A DNA stretch of 64,000 nt. It comes from JACCTU01 sp963798985 (GTDB taxonomy: Bacteria > Actinomycetota > Thermoleophilia > Gaiellales > Gaiellaceae). Position 1 is the stretch's first letter. Each line of letters begins with the position of its first letter. Below the pieces are notes generated by a model that saw only the letters and a program-made list of their open reading frames with translations, made no database searches and was not told where the DNA came from. Shown here piece by piece: positions 49,177 through 58,728 of the stretch. The position numbers were made by a program, and so were the translations under genes. The stretch spans positions 1-64,000 of the forward strand of contig CAWCVL010000006.1 in the NCBI GenBank assembly GCA_963798985.1. Reading direction: 5' to 3'.

Positions 49177-50655
49177 CTAGTGGCCGATCGGCGAACCCGT
49201 GACCACCGGGTTGGACCCGTTGGACAACCGCGCCGCGAGCGCCTGACGCGCCTTGACGGCGAGCCAGAGCTCCATCCGCTGCTCCGGTTCGTCGGGGTGG
49301 CGCCCGGTCTGCTCCCGCAGGCGGTCCATGCGATAGCGAAGCGTGTGGCGGTGGATGCCGAGGCGCTCGGCCGCCTCGCTCCAACGGCAGCCGGTCTCGA
49401 GCAGGACGGCGAGCGACTCGTTGAGCCGCGGGTTTGACATGGCGGGGCCGAGGACGCGGTCGACGAACGCTTCGAGCGCCGCGTCCGGAAGCGACAGGAG
49501 CAGCTCGAGCGAGCCGAGGTCGCGGTAGGAGGCCACGGGCGTCGTCGTCGAGTCGATCGCGGCGCGTGCCTCGACGAGCGAGCGGCCGAGCGCGCGGCCC
49601 CTGGCGGGCCGCCCGACACCGACCCGCGCCGAAGGCTCCGCCTCGACGAGCTTCTGGGCGAGCGCGAGCGCCTCGTCCTCGGTCTCGACCTCGACGAGGA
49701 ACCCGGCGCGGTCGGGGCGTGCGGTCGAGAGGTAGCGCACCGAACGCCGGTCGAGCAGGTCTGCGACCTCGCTTCGCACGCGTTCGCCGGTGGATCCGTT
49801 CGAGGCCGAGACGGCGAGGAGAGCCGCGTGCGAGCGCGACGGGTCGAGGCCGAACGCCGCCATGCGACGCGAGGCCTCTCGATCGTCGAGCCGATCGCCT
49901 TCGAGGTCTTCGAGCAGATCGCCCGCGAGACGCAGCTCCGCCGCGCCGACGGCCCGGCGACGCGCGAGCTCGAAGCCGAGGGCCGTCTGGCCGTGGTGGA
50001 GCACGAGCAGGTCGTATTCGCCCAGCGGCGCACCATCTCGGGCGGCCTTCAGCAGTCCGCCGCCCCCGACCGGGAGCTCGAGCGCCCCCTCGAACGATGC
50101 GTGACGGCCGGTGTGGCGCTCCGCCACAACGCGGCGGCGCTCGTCCACGAGCGCCAACGAGCAGCCGAGGTGGCCGCTGACGATCGCCAGCAGCGCCGGC
50201 ACGCCACGACCTTCGAGCACGGCCTCGGCGAGCCGCTCGTTCACCTCGAGCGCGCGCGTCACCCGCTCGAGCTGCTCGCTCGCGAGGCGCGTCGTCGCGC
50301 CCTTGGTGATCGCGACGAACGGAACCTCATACGGGACGCACACCACCGGAAAGCCGAGCTTGTTCGCCTCCTCCACGAGCGCGGACGGCACCTCGGAGAA
50401 GCCGAAGCCGAGCCCGAAGCCGAGCCCGGCGAGCCCGTGCTTGGCGAGGCGGCGGAGGTAGGAGCGTTGGGCGGTCGCGAGCTCCCCGACGCCGAGGCCG
50501 GTGGTGAGCAAGAGCTCGCCACCTTCGAGGAACGGGGTCGGGTCGTCGAGCTCGGAGACGTGGAGCCACGTCACCTGATTGGCCAGACCGTCCGCGCCGG
50601 CCGCGACGCTCAGGCCCAGTCCCTCGATCTCGACGACGTCGCCGACGGTCAGCAC
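49177..50655 (-). CDS. PucR-family transcriptional regulator
   Basis: The 492-residue protein has an N-terminal PucR domain (VLTVGDVVEIEGLGLSVAAG, WLHVSELDDPTPFLEGGELLLTTG), a central GGDEF-like/CdaR region, and a C-terminal HTH_30 domain (SEAAERLGIHRHTLRYRMDRL near 437-457). Such proteins activate or repress purine, GABA and other nitrogen-source genes. Its position between the amine oxidase and GABA aminotransferase, and divergent from the latter, makes it the likely regulator of the 46-63 kb cluster. The start is GTG at 50655; longer in-frame extension is shadow sequence. Confidence 0.9.
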   Translation of the reverse strand: MLTVGDVVEIEGLGLSVAAGADGLANQVTWLHVSELDDPTPFLEGGELLLTTGLGVGELATAQRSYLRRLAKHGLAGLGFGLGFGFSEVPSALVEEANKLGFPVVCVPYEVPFVAITKGATTRLASEQLERVTRALEVNERLAEAVLEGRGVPALLAIVSGHLGCSLALVDERRRVVAERHTGRHASFEGALELPVGGGGLLKAARDGAPLGEYDLLVLHHGQTALGFELARRRAVGAAELRLAGDLLEDLEGDRLDDREASRRMAAFGLDPSRSHAALLAVSASNGSTGERVRSEVADLLDRRSVRYLSTARPDRAGFLVEVETEDEALALAQKLVEAEPSARVGVGRPARGRALGRSLVEARAAIDSTTTPVASYRDLGSLELLLSLPDAALEAFVDRVLGPAMSNPRLNESLAVLLETGCRWSEAAERLGIHRHTLRYRMDRLREQTGRHPDEPEQRMELWLAVKARQALAARLSNGSNPVVTGSPIGH

Positions 50656-50731
50656 TCGGACATCCGGGCCAAAGCTAGGCGGCCCCGACCACGATTGCAA
50701 GCCCGCTCCAGGCCAACCGCGAGCCAGAAGC

Positions 50732-50748
50732 TTCGACCGGGCGTCGAA
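50732..50748. promoter_or_regulatory. Palindrome in the pucR-gabT divergent region
   Basis: TTCGAC (50732-50737) and GTCGAA (50743-50748) form a perfect 6-bp inverted repeat around CGGGC. It lies in the 148-base gap between the divergent regulator and gabT starts, a natural place for an operator of the PucR-like protein. Binding is inferred only. Confidence 0.4.
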
Positions 50749-50803
50749 AAGCGAGGTCGGGATTGCGCCCGGCCGGCTCTTGCCCGGGCGGCCCGTTCGT
50801 GGG

Positions 50804-52109
50804 ATGGATTGGGCCGTGGCGTTGCAAGAGGTGCGGGCCAGCGAGCGCGTGGTCGCAGCGCGTGAGCGATACGTGGCGCGCGGGATCTCGACACCGACGC
50901 TCGTCGTCGACCGGGCCGAGGGCGCGAGGGTCTGGGACGTCGACGGTCGCGAGTACGTCGACTTCGCCGGCGGGCTCGGTTGCCAGAACACCGGCCATGG
51001 GCTGCCGGCGGCGGTCGCCGCGATCCATGAGCAGGTCGACCGCTACCTGCACCAGTGCTTCATGGTCGGGATGTACGAGCCGTACATCGAGGTCTGCCGC
51101 CGGCTCGCCGAGCTCTCCCCGTGCGCGGGGGAGGAGCAGCGCTCGATTCTCCTCAACTCGGGCGCGGAGGCGATCGAGAACGCCGTCAAGATCGCGCGGG
51201 CCGCGACCGGCCGGCCCGCCGTGGTCGTCTTCGACCACGCGTTCCACGGCCGGACGCTCCTGACGATGACGATGACGTCGAAGGTCGCATACAAGCGCGG
51301 GTTCGGGCCGTTCGCGCCCGAGGTCTACCGCGCGCCGGGCCCGTACCCGTACCGCGGCGTCGGCACCGACGAGGCGATCGCGGGCCTCGAGCTCCTCTTC
51401 GCCCGCGAGGTCGACCCGGAGAGCGTCGCGTGCGTCGTGCTCGAGCCCGTCCAGGGCGAAGGCGGGTTCATCGTGATGCCCGACGACTTCCCGCGCGCGC
51501 TCAAGGAGATCTGCGAGCGGCACGGGATCCTCTACGTCGACGACGAGGTGCAGACCGGGCGTCGGGCGCACCGGGCCGGTCTGGGCGATCGAGCGCTACG
51601 GCATCGAGCCCGACCTGCTCGTCTCCGGCAAGTCGCTCGGCGGCGGGCTCCCGCTCGCAGGAGTGACAGGCCGCGCGGAAGCGATGGACGCGCCGGGCCC
51701 CGGTGGGCTCGGCGGCACCTTCGGCGGCAACCCGGCCGCATGCGCCGCCGCCTGCGCCGTGCTCGACGAGGTGGCCACCGACGGCTTCCGTGCGCGCTCG
51801 GAGGAGCTCGGCAAGACCCTGCGCGCGCGCCTCGACGCCCTCGCCGAGCGGGTTCCCCAGATCGGCGAGGTGCGTGGGGTCGGGCCGATGCTCGCGCTCG
51901 AGCTCGTCGAGGACCGCGAGTCGAAGCGGCCCGCGGGCGACCTCGCGAAGGCCACGGTCGCACGCGCATTCGACGCCGGGCTGATCCTGCTCACGTGCGG
52001 GCTTTACGGCAACGTCGTGCGTATCCTCGTCCCGCTCGTCGCATCCGACGAAGATGTGGACCGTGGGCTCGAGATCATGGAGGAGGCGCTTGTCGGCGCT
52101 TCCCGTTGA
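50804..52109 (+). CDS. gabT: 4-aminobutyrate aminotransferase, one frameshift
   Basis: GabT converts GABA and 2-oxoglutarate to succinate semialdehyde and glutamate. The class III PLP enzyme has WDVDGREYVDFAGGLGCQNTGH, NSGAEAIENAVKIARAATGR, AFHGRTLLTM, VVLEPVQGEGGF and DDEVQTG. After an extra G near 51,559 it continues VWAIERYGIEPDLLVSGKSLGGG with the PLP lysine, then GTFGGNPAAC. The span is a multiple of three plus one, about 434 residues. ATG at 50804 or a nearby GTG/TTG could be the start. It is the first gene of a long plus-strand run and overlaps potA by 20 bases. Confidence 0.92.
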
Positions 52110-53163
52110 GCGGACGCACGAGGCGCCGGCCGCGGCACCGGCGGCCGAGGCCGACGTTCGACTCGAAGGCCTGCGGAAGCTCTACGGCGACGTCGTCGCC
52201 GTCGACGGCGTCGACCTCGAGGTCGCCCGTGGCGAGTTCTTCACGATGCTCGGCCCTTCGGGCTCCGGAAAGACCACGACTCTGCGCCTGATCGCCGGCT
52301 TCGAGCGGCCCGACGCCGGATCGGTGCAGCTCCGTGGACGCGACGTGACGAACGACCCGCCGTACGCACGGAACGTGAACACCGTCTTCCAGGACTACGC
52401 GCTTTTCCCGCACATGACGGTCGCCGAGAACGTCGCGTATGGGTTGAAGATCCGCCGCGTGCCGAAAGCCGAGCGCCAGGAGCGTGTCGAGGAGGCACTT
52501 CGCGTCGTGCAGCTGACCGGCTACGGCGGGCGCAGACCGGCGCAGCTCTCGGGCGGCCAGCGCCAGCGGGTCGCGCTCGCGCGCGCGCTCGTGAACCGGC
52601 CGCAGGTGCTGCTGCTCGACGAGCCGCTCGGCGCGCTCGACCTGAAGCTCCGCCAGGGAATGCAGATCGAGCTGAAGCGCATCCAGCGCGAGGTCGGGAT
52701 CACTTTCATCTACGTCACGCACGACCAGGATGAGGCCCTCACGATGAGCGACCGCATCGCGGTCTTCAACGAGGGCAAGATCGAGCAGGTCGGGCCGCCC
52801 GCCCAGGTCTACGAGCATCCCAGCACGGAGTTCGTGGCGGGCTTCGTCGGCGTCTCCAACCTGCTCGAACGAGACGGGCGCACGCTCAGCGTTCGGCCGG
52901 AGAAGATCAGGATCCTCGATGAGCATGCGCAAGCCGAATCCGGGGCGCACGTCGAGTCGGGGAAGATCCGCGAGGTCGTCTACGCGGGGATGGCCACCCG
53001 CTACATCGTGGAGTTGGACGAAGGAGGAGAGCTGAGCGTCGTCGTCCAGAACCTCGAGACGACCTCCGCGCAAGCACTCAAAACCCAGGGGAAGAGCGTG
53101 CGGCTTCAGTGGCGGCGCGAGCACGAACTCACACTCGACAGGGGGACAAAGGAGACCGAATGA
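52090..53163 (+). CDS. potA: Polyamine ABC transporter ATP-binding protein (system 1)
   Basis: The 357-residue ATPase has Walker A GPSGSGKTT, the Q-loop FQDYALFPHMTV, the signature LSGGQRQRVALARAL, Walker B LLLDEPLGALD and the H-loop VTHDQDEAL. The C-terminal TOBE-like regulatory domain contains LSVRPEKIRI. TTG at 52090 is preceded by GGAGGAGG, which decides the start. The layout is typical of PotA/spermidine-putrescine importers. Overlaps potD by ATGA. Confidence 0.93.
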   Translation: MSALPVERTHEAPAAAPAAEADVRLEGLRKLYGDVVAVDGVDLEVARGEFFTMLGPSGSGKTTTLRLIAGFERPDAGSVQLRGRDVTNDPPYARNVNTVFQDYALFPHMTVAENVAYGLKIRRVPKAERQERVEEALRVVQLTGYGGRRPAQLSGGQRQRVALARALVNRPQVLLLDEPLGALDLKLRQGMQIELKRIQREVGITFIYVTHDQDEALTMSDRIAVFNEGKIEQVGPPAQVYEHPSTEFVAGFVGVSNLLERDGRTLSVRPEKIRILDEHAQAESGAHVESGKIREVVYAGMATRYIVELDEGGELSVVVQNLETTSAQALKTQGKSVRLQWRREHELTLDRGTKETE

Positions 53164-54366
53164 CACGAAGGCGAAGGACACTCTTCTGGGCCTGCCTCGT
53201 CGCCGTCGCGGGCACGCTCGCGCTCGTCGCGGGGTGCGGCGGCGACGACGACGACGCAAGCGGCACCACGACGGAGGCGTCGGGTGCGCAGCTGAAGCAG
53301 TCGATCGGCGAAGGCGAAGGCGAGGTCAACCTGATCGCCTGGGCGGGTTACGTCGAAGACGGCTCGACCGACCCCAAGGTCGACTGGGTGACCGACTTCG
53401 AGGCGGAGACGGGCTGCCAGGTCAACGTGAAGATCGGCGGCACCTCCGACGAGATGGTCACGCTCATGCGGACCGGCCAGTACGACGGCGTCTCGGCGTC
53501 GGGCGACGCAACGCTCCGGCTGATCGCCGCAGGCGACGTCGCACCGGTCAACACCGACCTGATCGAGAACTACGCAGACGTCTACGAGGGCCTCAAGAAC
53601 AAGCCGCACAACTCGGTCGACGGCCAGATGTACGGCGTTCCGCACGGCCGCGGTGCCAACCTGCTGATGTGGCGGACGGACGTCGTCAAGCCGGCTCCGG
53701 ACTCGTGGAGCGTCGTCTGGGACGAGAACTCGCCGTACAAGGGCAAGATCACGGCGTACGACTCGCCGATCTACATCGCCGACGCCGCGCTGTACCTGAT
53801 GAAGACGCAGCCGGATCTCGGGATCGAGAACCCGTACGCGCTCGACGACGATCAGTTCCAGGCCGCGATCGACCTGCTGAAGACGCAGCGGCGCGATCAT
53901 CGGCGAGTACTGGTCCGACTACACGAAGGAGCTCGCCGCCTTCAAGTCGGGCGACTCGGTGCTCGGCACGACCTGGCAGGTGATCGCGAACCTGGCGCAG
54001 GCCGACAAGGTTCCGGTCGAGACGGTGCTGCCGAAGGAGGGCTCGACCGGGTGGTCCGACACCTGGATGATCCACTCCAAGGCCAAGAACCCGAACTGCA
54101 TGTACATGTGGATGAACCACATCATCTCGCCGAAGGCGAACGCCGGCGTGGCCGAGTGGTTCGGTGAAGCCCCGTCCAACGCGAAGTCGTGCGACCTGAC
54201 GGCGGCGAAGGACCACTGCGACACGTTCCACGCCGCCGACGAGGACTACTTCGAGCAGATCTGGTACTGGACGACCCCGACCGCGAAGTGCCTCGACGGA
54301 CGCACAGACGTCCAATGCAAGGACTACTCCGCATGGGTCCAGGGCTGGACCGAGGTCAAGGGGTAG
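53160..54366 (+). CDS. potD: Polyamine ABC transporter substrate-binding lipoprotein (system 1), one frameshift
   Basis: The type II periplasmic-binding protein begins with an Arg-rich tip, a hydrophobic stretch and the lipobox LVAGC, so it is lipid-anchored outside. EVNLIAWAGYVEDGST, RTGQYDGVSASGDATLRLI and the interior match PotD/PotF. After an extra G near 53,891 it continues EYWSDYTKELAAFKSGDSVLG. The C-terminal third has five Cys (NPNCMY, AKSCDLTA, DHCDTF, AKCLDG, VQCKDY), unusual for PotD and suggesting disulfides. The span is a multiple of three plus one, about 401 residues. ATG behind AAAGGAG. Confidence 0.9.
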
Positions 54367-55276
54367 CGGGCAGCACCGCTACCGCTGTCGAGCCGACGCC
54401 CCGGGGAGGCCCGGGGCGTCGGCTTTCGACGTTCCTCTCACGGCGACCGTGGCTGCGCGTGTCGGCGCTGCTCGCGGCGCCGGTCGGCTGGCTCGTGGTC
54501 GCGTACCTCGGGTCGCTGGTCGTGCTGTTCGTCGCGGCGTTCTGGCGCCTCGACCCGTTCACCGCCGAGGTGATCCACGACTACAGCTTCTCGAACTTCG
54601 AGACGCTCTGGAACAGCCCGGTCTACCGCGACATCGCGCTGCGCACGATCGCGATCGCGGCGGCGGTGACGCTGATCGACATCGTGCTCGCGTTCCCGAT
54701 CGCCTTCTACATGGCGAAAGTCGCCTCGCCGCGCATGAAGGGCGTGCTCGTCGTGGCGATCCTGATGCCGCTCTGGGCGAGCTACCTGGTGAAGATCTAC
54801 GCCTGGCGGATCATCCTCCAGGGCAACGGCCCGCTGAACTGGCTGCTCGAGCCCCTCGGGCTGACGGGGCCAGGCTTCGGCAACGTCGCCGGCGTGATCG
54901 TCTTCTCCTACCTCTGGCTCCCGTACATGATCCTTCCGCTCTACGCCGGGCTCGAGCGGATCCCGGACTCGCTGCTCGAAGCGTCCTCCGACCTCGGCGG
55001 CAAGGCGGGCCGCACGTTCCGCCGCGTGATCCTGCCGCTCGCGTTTCCGGCACTCGTCGCCGGTTCGATCTTCACGTTCTCGCTCACGCTCGGGGACTTC
55101 ATCGTGCCGCAGATCGTGATGGCGGGGAACCAGTTCATCGGCAACGTCGTCTACGCGAACGTCGGCGTCGCGAACAATCTGCCGCTCGCTGCGGCGTTCG
55201 CGATGGTGCCGATCGCCGTGATGGTCGTGTACCTACTGCTCGCGCGTCGGGCATGGGAGCGTTCGACGAGCTGTGA
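54333..55276 (+). CDS. potB: Polyamine ABC transporter permease (system 1, PotB-type), frameshift near the end
   Basis: The inner-membrane permease has an N-terminal helix (LLAAPVGWLVVAYLGSLVVL), a periplasmic loop, and about five further helices. The EAA loop reads LLEASSDLGGKAGRTFRRVILPLAFPAL. The start is unsettled: ATG 54333 overlaps potD, whereas GTG 54459 begins right before helix 1, downstream of the strong hairpin at 54392-54423. One base seems lost near 55,255, since the frame ending GAFDEL at TGA 55274-55276 gives the GTGA overlap with potC. Confidence 0.85.
54392..54423 (+). terminator. Strong 14-bp stem-loop between potD and potB
   Basis: GCCGACGCCCCGGG (54392-54405) pairs perfectly with CCCGGGGCGTCGGC (54410-54423) around GAGG, followed by TTTC. 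It starts 26 bases after the potD stop. In transporter operons, such hairpins after the binding-protein gene stabilise its mRNA or partly end transcription, keeping permease levels lower. If potB starts upstream, the hairpin is translated, which would weaken it. Its role is inferred. Confidence 0.65.
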
Positions 55277-56103
55277 CCCTCGGGCCTGTCGCCAAGTGGC
55301 TGCTGCGCGCCGGCACGGTGCTGACGCTCGTGTTCGTGTACACGCCGATCGCCGTGATCGCGCTCTACGCCTTCAACGAGAGCCGGATCCAGGCCTGGCC
55401 GATCGAGGGTTTCACGCTCGAGTGGTTCGAGCGCGCGCTGCACAATCCGGGCGCGCGCGACGCGCTCGTGCTGTCGTTGAAGGCCGCGGTCGGTGCGACG
55501 ATCCTCGCGGTGGTGCTCGGAACGCTTGCGTCACTCGCGGTCGCGCGCTATCGCTTCTTCGGGCGGGAGACGATCTCGTTCCTCGTGATCCTCCCGATCG
55601 CACTGCCCGGGATCGTGACCGGGATGGCGCTGAACGCGACCTTCAACACGACGGAGATACCGCTCGGGCTGCTGACGATCGTCGTCGGCCACGCGACATT
55701 TTGCATCGTCCTCGTCTACAACAACGCCGTCGCGCGCCTGCGGCGGACGTCGCAGCACCTCGAGGAGGCCTCGGCCGACCTCGGCGCCGACACCTGGCAG
55801 ACGTTCCGGTACGTGACCTTCCCGCAGCTGCGCTCGGCGCTGCTTGCCGGGGCGCTCCTCGCCTTCGCGCTCTCGTTCGACGAGGTGATCGTGACGACGT
55901 TCACCGCCGGGCCCGATCAGACGCTCCCGATCTGGATCCTGAGCAACCTCTCGCGACCGAACCAGCTGCCGGTCGTGAACGTCGTCGCCGTCTTCCTGAT
56001 CCTGCTCTCGACGATCCCCGTCTACCTGGCGACGCGGCTGACGCGGGACACGGGAGCGGTCACCCCGACAGCCGGCGGAGCGCAGGCGGCGGGGGCGCGT
56101 TAG
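55273..56103 (+). CDS. potC: Polyamine ABC transporter permease (system 1, PotC-type)
   Basis: The 276-residue permease has six hydrophobic helices, the N-terminal VFVYTPIAVIALYAFNESRI and the EAA loop HLEEASADLGADTWQTFRYVTFPQL typical of PotC. The C-terminal tail is Ala/Thr-rich. GTG at 55273 overlaps the potB stop as GTGA. Complete. It ends 92 bases before the aldehyde dehydrogenase gene. Confidence 0.92.
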   Translation: MTLGPVAKWLLRAGTVLTLVFVYTPIAVIALYAFNESRIQAWPIEGFTLEWFERALHNPGARDALVLSLKAAVGATILAVVLGTLASLAVARYRFFGRETISFLVILPIALPGIVTGMALNATFNTTEIPLGLLTIVVGHATFCIVLVYNNAVARLRRTSQHLEEASADLGADTWQTFRYVTFPQLRSALLAGALLAFALSFDEVIVTTFTAGPDQTLPIWILSNLSRPNQLPVVNVVAVFLILLSTIPVYLATRLTRDTGAVTPTAGGAQAAGAR

Positions 56104-56125
56104 CCATGGCGTCCAAATCGATCCC

Positions 56126-56155
56126 TTGTCGCTCGCCTTCTGACGGCGGTAGGCT
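56126..56155 (+). promoter_or_regulatory. Candidate promoter ahead of the aldehyde dehydrogenase gene
   Basis: TTGTCG (56126-56131) and TAGGCT (56150-56155) are spaced by 18 bases, a reasonable vegetative-type promoter. The 92-base gap is the largest in the plus-strand run from 50.8 to 63 kb, so a second transcription start here is plausible. A strong GGAGGGGG ribosome site precedes the ATG. Confidence 0.45.
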
Positions 56156-56195
56156 CGACACCGTGGCGTGAAACCTTTGGAGGGGGCCTGAGCTC

Positions 56196-57636
56196 ATGAG
56201 CGTGACCGTCCAGCAGCACAAGAACTTCATCGGGGGCGAGTGGGTCGAGTCCGACGGCGGGACGATGGAGGTCCTGAACCCGTCGACCGGCGAGGTGATC
56301 GCCGAGGTCCAGCGCTCGACCGAGGCCGACGTCGACCGGGCCGTCGACGCGGCCAAGGCAGCGCTTCCCGAGTGGCTCGAGAAGACGCCGAAGGACCGGA
56401 TGGAGCTGCTCCTGAAGCTCGCCGACGTGATCGCTCGAGAACGCGGATGAGCTCGCGAAGCTCGAGTCGCTGAACGTCGGCAAGCCGATGTCGATCGTCG
56501 GCGACGAGATGCCGTTCTCCGCCGACAACCTCCGCTTCTTCGCAGGCGCCGCCCGCACGCTCGAGGGCAAGGCCGCCGCGGAGTACGTCGAGGGCTACAC
56601 GTCGGTGATCCGCCGGGAGCCGCTCGGGATCGTCGCCGGGATCACCCCGTGGAACTACCCCCTGATGATGGCGGTCTGGAAGCTCGGCCCCGCGCTCGCC
56701 GCCGGGAACGTCCAGATCCTGAAGCCGGCCGAGCAGACACCGCTGACGACGCTTCGCTTCGTCGAGCTCGCGCAGGAGTTCCTGCCGCCGGGCGTCCTCC
56801 AGGTCGTGACCGGCGACGGCCTCCCCGTCGGCGACCGCATCGTCCGTCACCCGGACATCCGCCTCGTGTCGCTGACCGGCGACGTCGAGACGGGGAAGCT
56901 GATCGCGCGGAACGCGAGCGACACGCTCAAGCGCGTCCACCTCGAGCTCGGCGGCAAGGCGCCGATGGTCGTGCTCGACGACGCCGACCCCGAGCAGGTC
57001 GCCGAGGCGATCAAGATCGGCGGCTTCTGGAACTCCGGCCAGGACTGCACGGCGTCCTCGAGGATTCTGGTCAGCGACTCGATCTACGACGACGTGCTCG
57101 AGCAGACGAAGAGCGTCGTCGAGGCGATGAAGGTCGGCGACCCGGCCGACGGCGAGGACATCGACATGGGCCCGGTGATCTCGAAGGAGCAGCAGGACCG
57201 CGTGCTCGGCTTCCTCGAGCGGCTCGACGGCAAGGCGACCGTCGTGACCGGCGGCGCGGCGATCGGCGACCGCGGCTTCTTCGTCAAGCCGACGATCGTC
57301 GCGGACGTGACGCAGGACTCCGAGATCGTGCAGCGCGAGGTCTTCGGCCCGGTCGTCTCGATGCAGCGCTTCTCGAGCGACGACGAGGCGATCGCGATGG
57401 CGAACGACACGCGCTACGGGCTCGCGGCGTCGGTGTTCTCGCGCGACGTCGGGCGGGCGCTGAGCGCGGCCCGGAAGCTCGAGTTCGGCACGGTGTGGGT
57501 CAACGAGCACCTCTTCCCCCTCGCCTCCGAGATGCCGCACGGCGGCTTCAAGGAGTCGGGCTACGGCAAGGACATGTCGCTGTACTCGATGGAGGAGTAC
57601 ACGCGCATCAAGCACGTCGCCGTCAAGCTCTCGTGA
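56196..57636 (+). CDS. Aminobutyraldehyde dehydrogenase-type aldehyde dehydrogenase, one frameshift
   Basis: The NAD(P)-dependent enzyme has the N-terminal NFIGGEWVESDGGTMEVLNPSTG, then after one extra C near 56,430 KLESLNVGKPMSIVGDEMP, GIVAGITPWNYPLMM, ELGGKAPMVVLDDAD (catalytic Glu region) and NSGQDCTASSRILV with the nucleophile Cys. EREPFGP-like REVFGPVVSM and the C-terminal GGFKESGYGKDMS close it. It is closest to gamma-aminobutyraldehyde dehydrogenases, fitting the step from putrescine to GABA. The span is a multiple of three plus one, about 479 residues. Confidence 0.9.
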
Positions 57637-58728
57637 CGACGGTCACCGAGGCGGATCCAGCGACGGACGCCGCCACGGCACCGGCGGACGTCCGCTTGCT
57701 CGGCGTGAGCAAGAGCTTCAACGACGTGGTCGCCGTCGACGACCTCACGCTGGAGATCCCCTCGGGCTCGTTCTTCGCGCTGCTCGGTCCGTCGGGCTGC
57801 GGCAAGACGACGACGCTGCGGATGATCGGCGGCTTCGAGGAGCCTGACGCCGGGACGATCGAGGTCGGCGGGAAGCCCGTGACGGGGGTCCCGCCGTACA
57901 AGCGCGAGGTCAACACGGTTTTCCAGAGCTATGCCCTTTTTCCCCACCTGAACGTCTTCGAGAACGTCGCGTTCGGGCTGCGGCGGAAGAAGGTGCCCAA
58001 GCCGCACCTGCAAGGGCGCACGCGAGAGATCCTGCGCATCGTCGGGCTCGAAGGGTTCGACGAGCGCAAGCCGAGCCAGCTGTCCGGCGGGCAGCAGCAG
58101 CGCGTCGCGCTTGCGCGAGCGCTCGTGAACAGCCCGAAGGTGCTGCTGCTCGACGAGCCGCTCGGCGCACTCGACCTCAAGCTCCGCAAGCAGATGCAGC
58201 TCGAGCTGAAGCTCATCCAGAGCGAGCTCGGGCTCACCTTCGTCCACGTCACGCACGACCAGGAGGAAGCGATGACGATGGCCGACGCGATCGCGGTCAT
58301 GAACCACGGCACGATCGAGCAGCTCGGCTCCCCCACCGAGCTCTACGAACAGCCTCGAACCGCGTTCGTCGCCGGATTCCTCGGGCGTCTCGAACCTGCT
58401 CGACGGCACCGTCACGACCGCAGGCTCGGTGCGCGTCGACGACGTTGGCGAGCTGCGCGTCGGCGCCGACCTGCCGACCGCCGGCACGCGCGTGCGGATC
58501 GGCGTTCGGCCGGAGCAGCTTCGGCTCGACGCGACCGGCGCGAACGCGATCAAGGGCACCATCGCCGAGCGCGCCTACATCGGCGTCGCGACGCAGTACG
58601 TCGTCGACACCTCCGTTGGAAAGCTCACCGTCTTCGTGCAGTCGTCGGGTGCTGCAGTCGAGGGAGACAACGTCACCGTCAGCTGGGACCCGGACAGCAC
58701 ATTCGTCGTCGAGGAGGCAACCACATGA
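57633..58728 (+). CDS. potA: Polyamine ABC transporter ATP-binding protein (system 2), one frameshift
   Basis: The ATPase has Walker A GPSGCGKTT, the Q-loop FQSYALFPHLNV, signature LSGGQQQRVALARAL, Walker B LLLDEPLGALD and VTHDQEEAM. One extra G near 58,385 (GGC read as GGGC) separates it from its C-terminal TOBE-like part, which has VRIGVRPEQLRL and YIGVATQYVV. The corrected length is about 364 residues. The GTG start overlaps the dehydrogenase stop as GTGA. It is clearly related to, but distinct from, the potA at 52090. Confidence 0.92.

Noticed and set aside
51550..51570. Programmed frameshifting in gabT or other broken genes
   Set aside because: No slippery heptamer with downstream structure is shared. 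The same GGGC signature occurs in unrelated housekeeping genes, so error is simpler.
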